Assembly (NCBI GenBank): GCA_021828445.1
Contig: JAJZJD010000064.1
Coordinates: 1 to 6,116 of the forward strand
Origin: a bacterium
Lineage (GTDB): Bacteria; SZUA-79; Acidulodesulfobacterales; Acidulodesulfobacteraceae
Length of the DNA stretch: 6,116 bases
Direction of reading: 5' to 3'
In this document: one piece after another, positions 5,875-6,116 of the stretch
How positions within the stretch are numbered: position 1 is the first letter of the stretch
Layout of the letters: the number at the start of each line of letters is the position of its first letter
Position numbers and translations under genes: made by a program
The notes under the pieces: model-generated
What the model saw: only the letters and a program-made list of their open reading frames with translations
Databases searched by the model: none
What the model was told of the DNA's origin: nothing

Positions 5875-6116
5875 TTATCTCAATAATTTCCTGTAGTAAT
5901 TATAATACTTATACACCCGCATAATATAAATTTCGGTCTGGCGGTAAGGCGGAATTATAAATTTCCGGCGGTTCTTTATATATACCGTCCTGACGGAATC
6001 GGGGCCTGCGTTATAGCAGGCCAATGCCGGAACAGGTTCATAGCCGAAACGCTTAAGGCAGTAATGCAGATATTCGGCTCCGGCTATTATATTTGACGGC
6101 GGACTTTTGATATTCA
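5875..6116 (-). CDS. Lytic transglycosylase, SLT domain (C-terminal part only)
   Basis: The last 79 codons of a gene that begins beyond the right edge; the stop TAA is at 5877-5875. The reading NIIAGAEYLHYCLKRFGYEP (8-27) followed by PALACYNAGPDSV (29-41) is the hallmark end of the GH23 soluble lytic transglycosylase fold, where family members read AGARYL...ALAAYNAGPG.V. After it comes YRQTEIYIMRVYKYYNYYR, as in Slt-type proteins, whose domain ends with a helix packed close to the C-terminus. Such enzymes cut peptidoglycan to 1,6-anhydromuramyl products in the periplasm. The catalytic glutamate lies outside the window and cannot be checked. The gene has the same direction as the next one, but the 189-base gap and separate promoter suggest independent transcription. 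Confidence 0.85.
   Translation of the reverse strand, partial: NIKSPPSNIIAGAEYLHYCLKRFGYEPVPALACYNAGPDSVRTVYIKNRRKFIIPPYRQTEIYIMRVYKYYNYYRKLLR

Overview
The window is an AT-rich bacterial chromosome segment (GC in the high thirties by eye) of ordinary housekeeping genes. It looks Gram-negative-like: there is a soluble-lytic-type transglycosylase, a secreted protein, a condensin subunit and an M50 protease. Low GC plus a bacterial CofH-type radical SAM gene would fit a deltaproteobacteria-like lineage (for example the Sva0485/Acidulodesulfobacterales group), but that placement is a guess. No mobile element, CRISPR array, tRNA or rRNA was seen.

Left part, plus strand (1-1635): after a possible gene tail come a membrane-embedded site-2-type metalloprotease (M50) and scpA, 4 bases apart. 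scpA meets rluB tail to tail with only 3 bases between the stops. scpB, which often sits between scpA and rluB in other genomes, is not here.

Middle part, minus strand (4950 down to 1639): a thiamine operon. In transcript order it holds an extended -10 promoter, a clear TPP riboswitch, a 13-codon leader ORF that looks like a fragment of the start of thiS, a CofH-family radical SAM gene, thiS, thiG and rluB. ThiS (sulfur carrier with C-terminal Gly-Gly) and ThiG (thiazole synthase) need dehydroglycine, normally made by ThiH (radical SAM tyrosine lyase) or ThiO (glycine oxidase). Neither is present in the window. Their place is taken by a protein of the CofH family, whose known members also cleave the tyrosine side chain by radical SAM chemistry, but for coenzyme F420. 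The TPP riboswitch in front of it makes a thiamine role plausible and is the most interesting observation here.

Right part, minus strand (4930-6116): a secreted protein of unknown function with its own promoter, and upstream of it the C-terminal 79 residues of a lytic transglycosylase cut by the window edge. The promoter of the thiamine operon overlaps the end of the secreted-protein gene.
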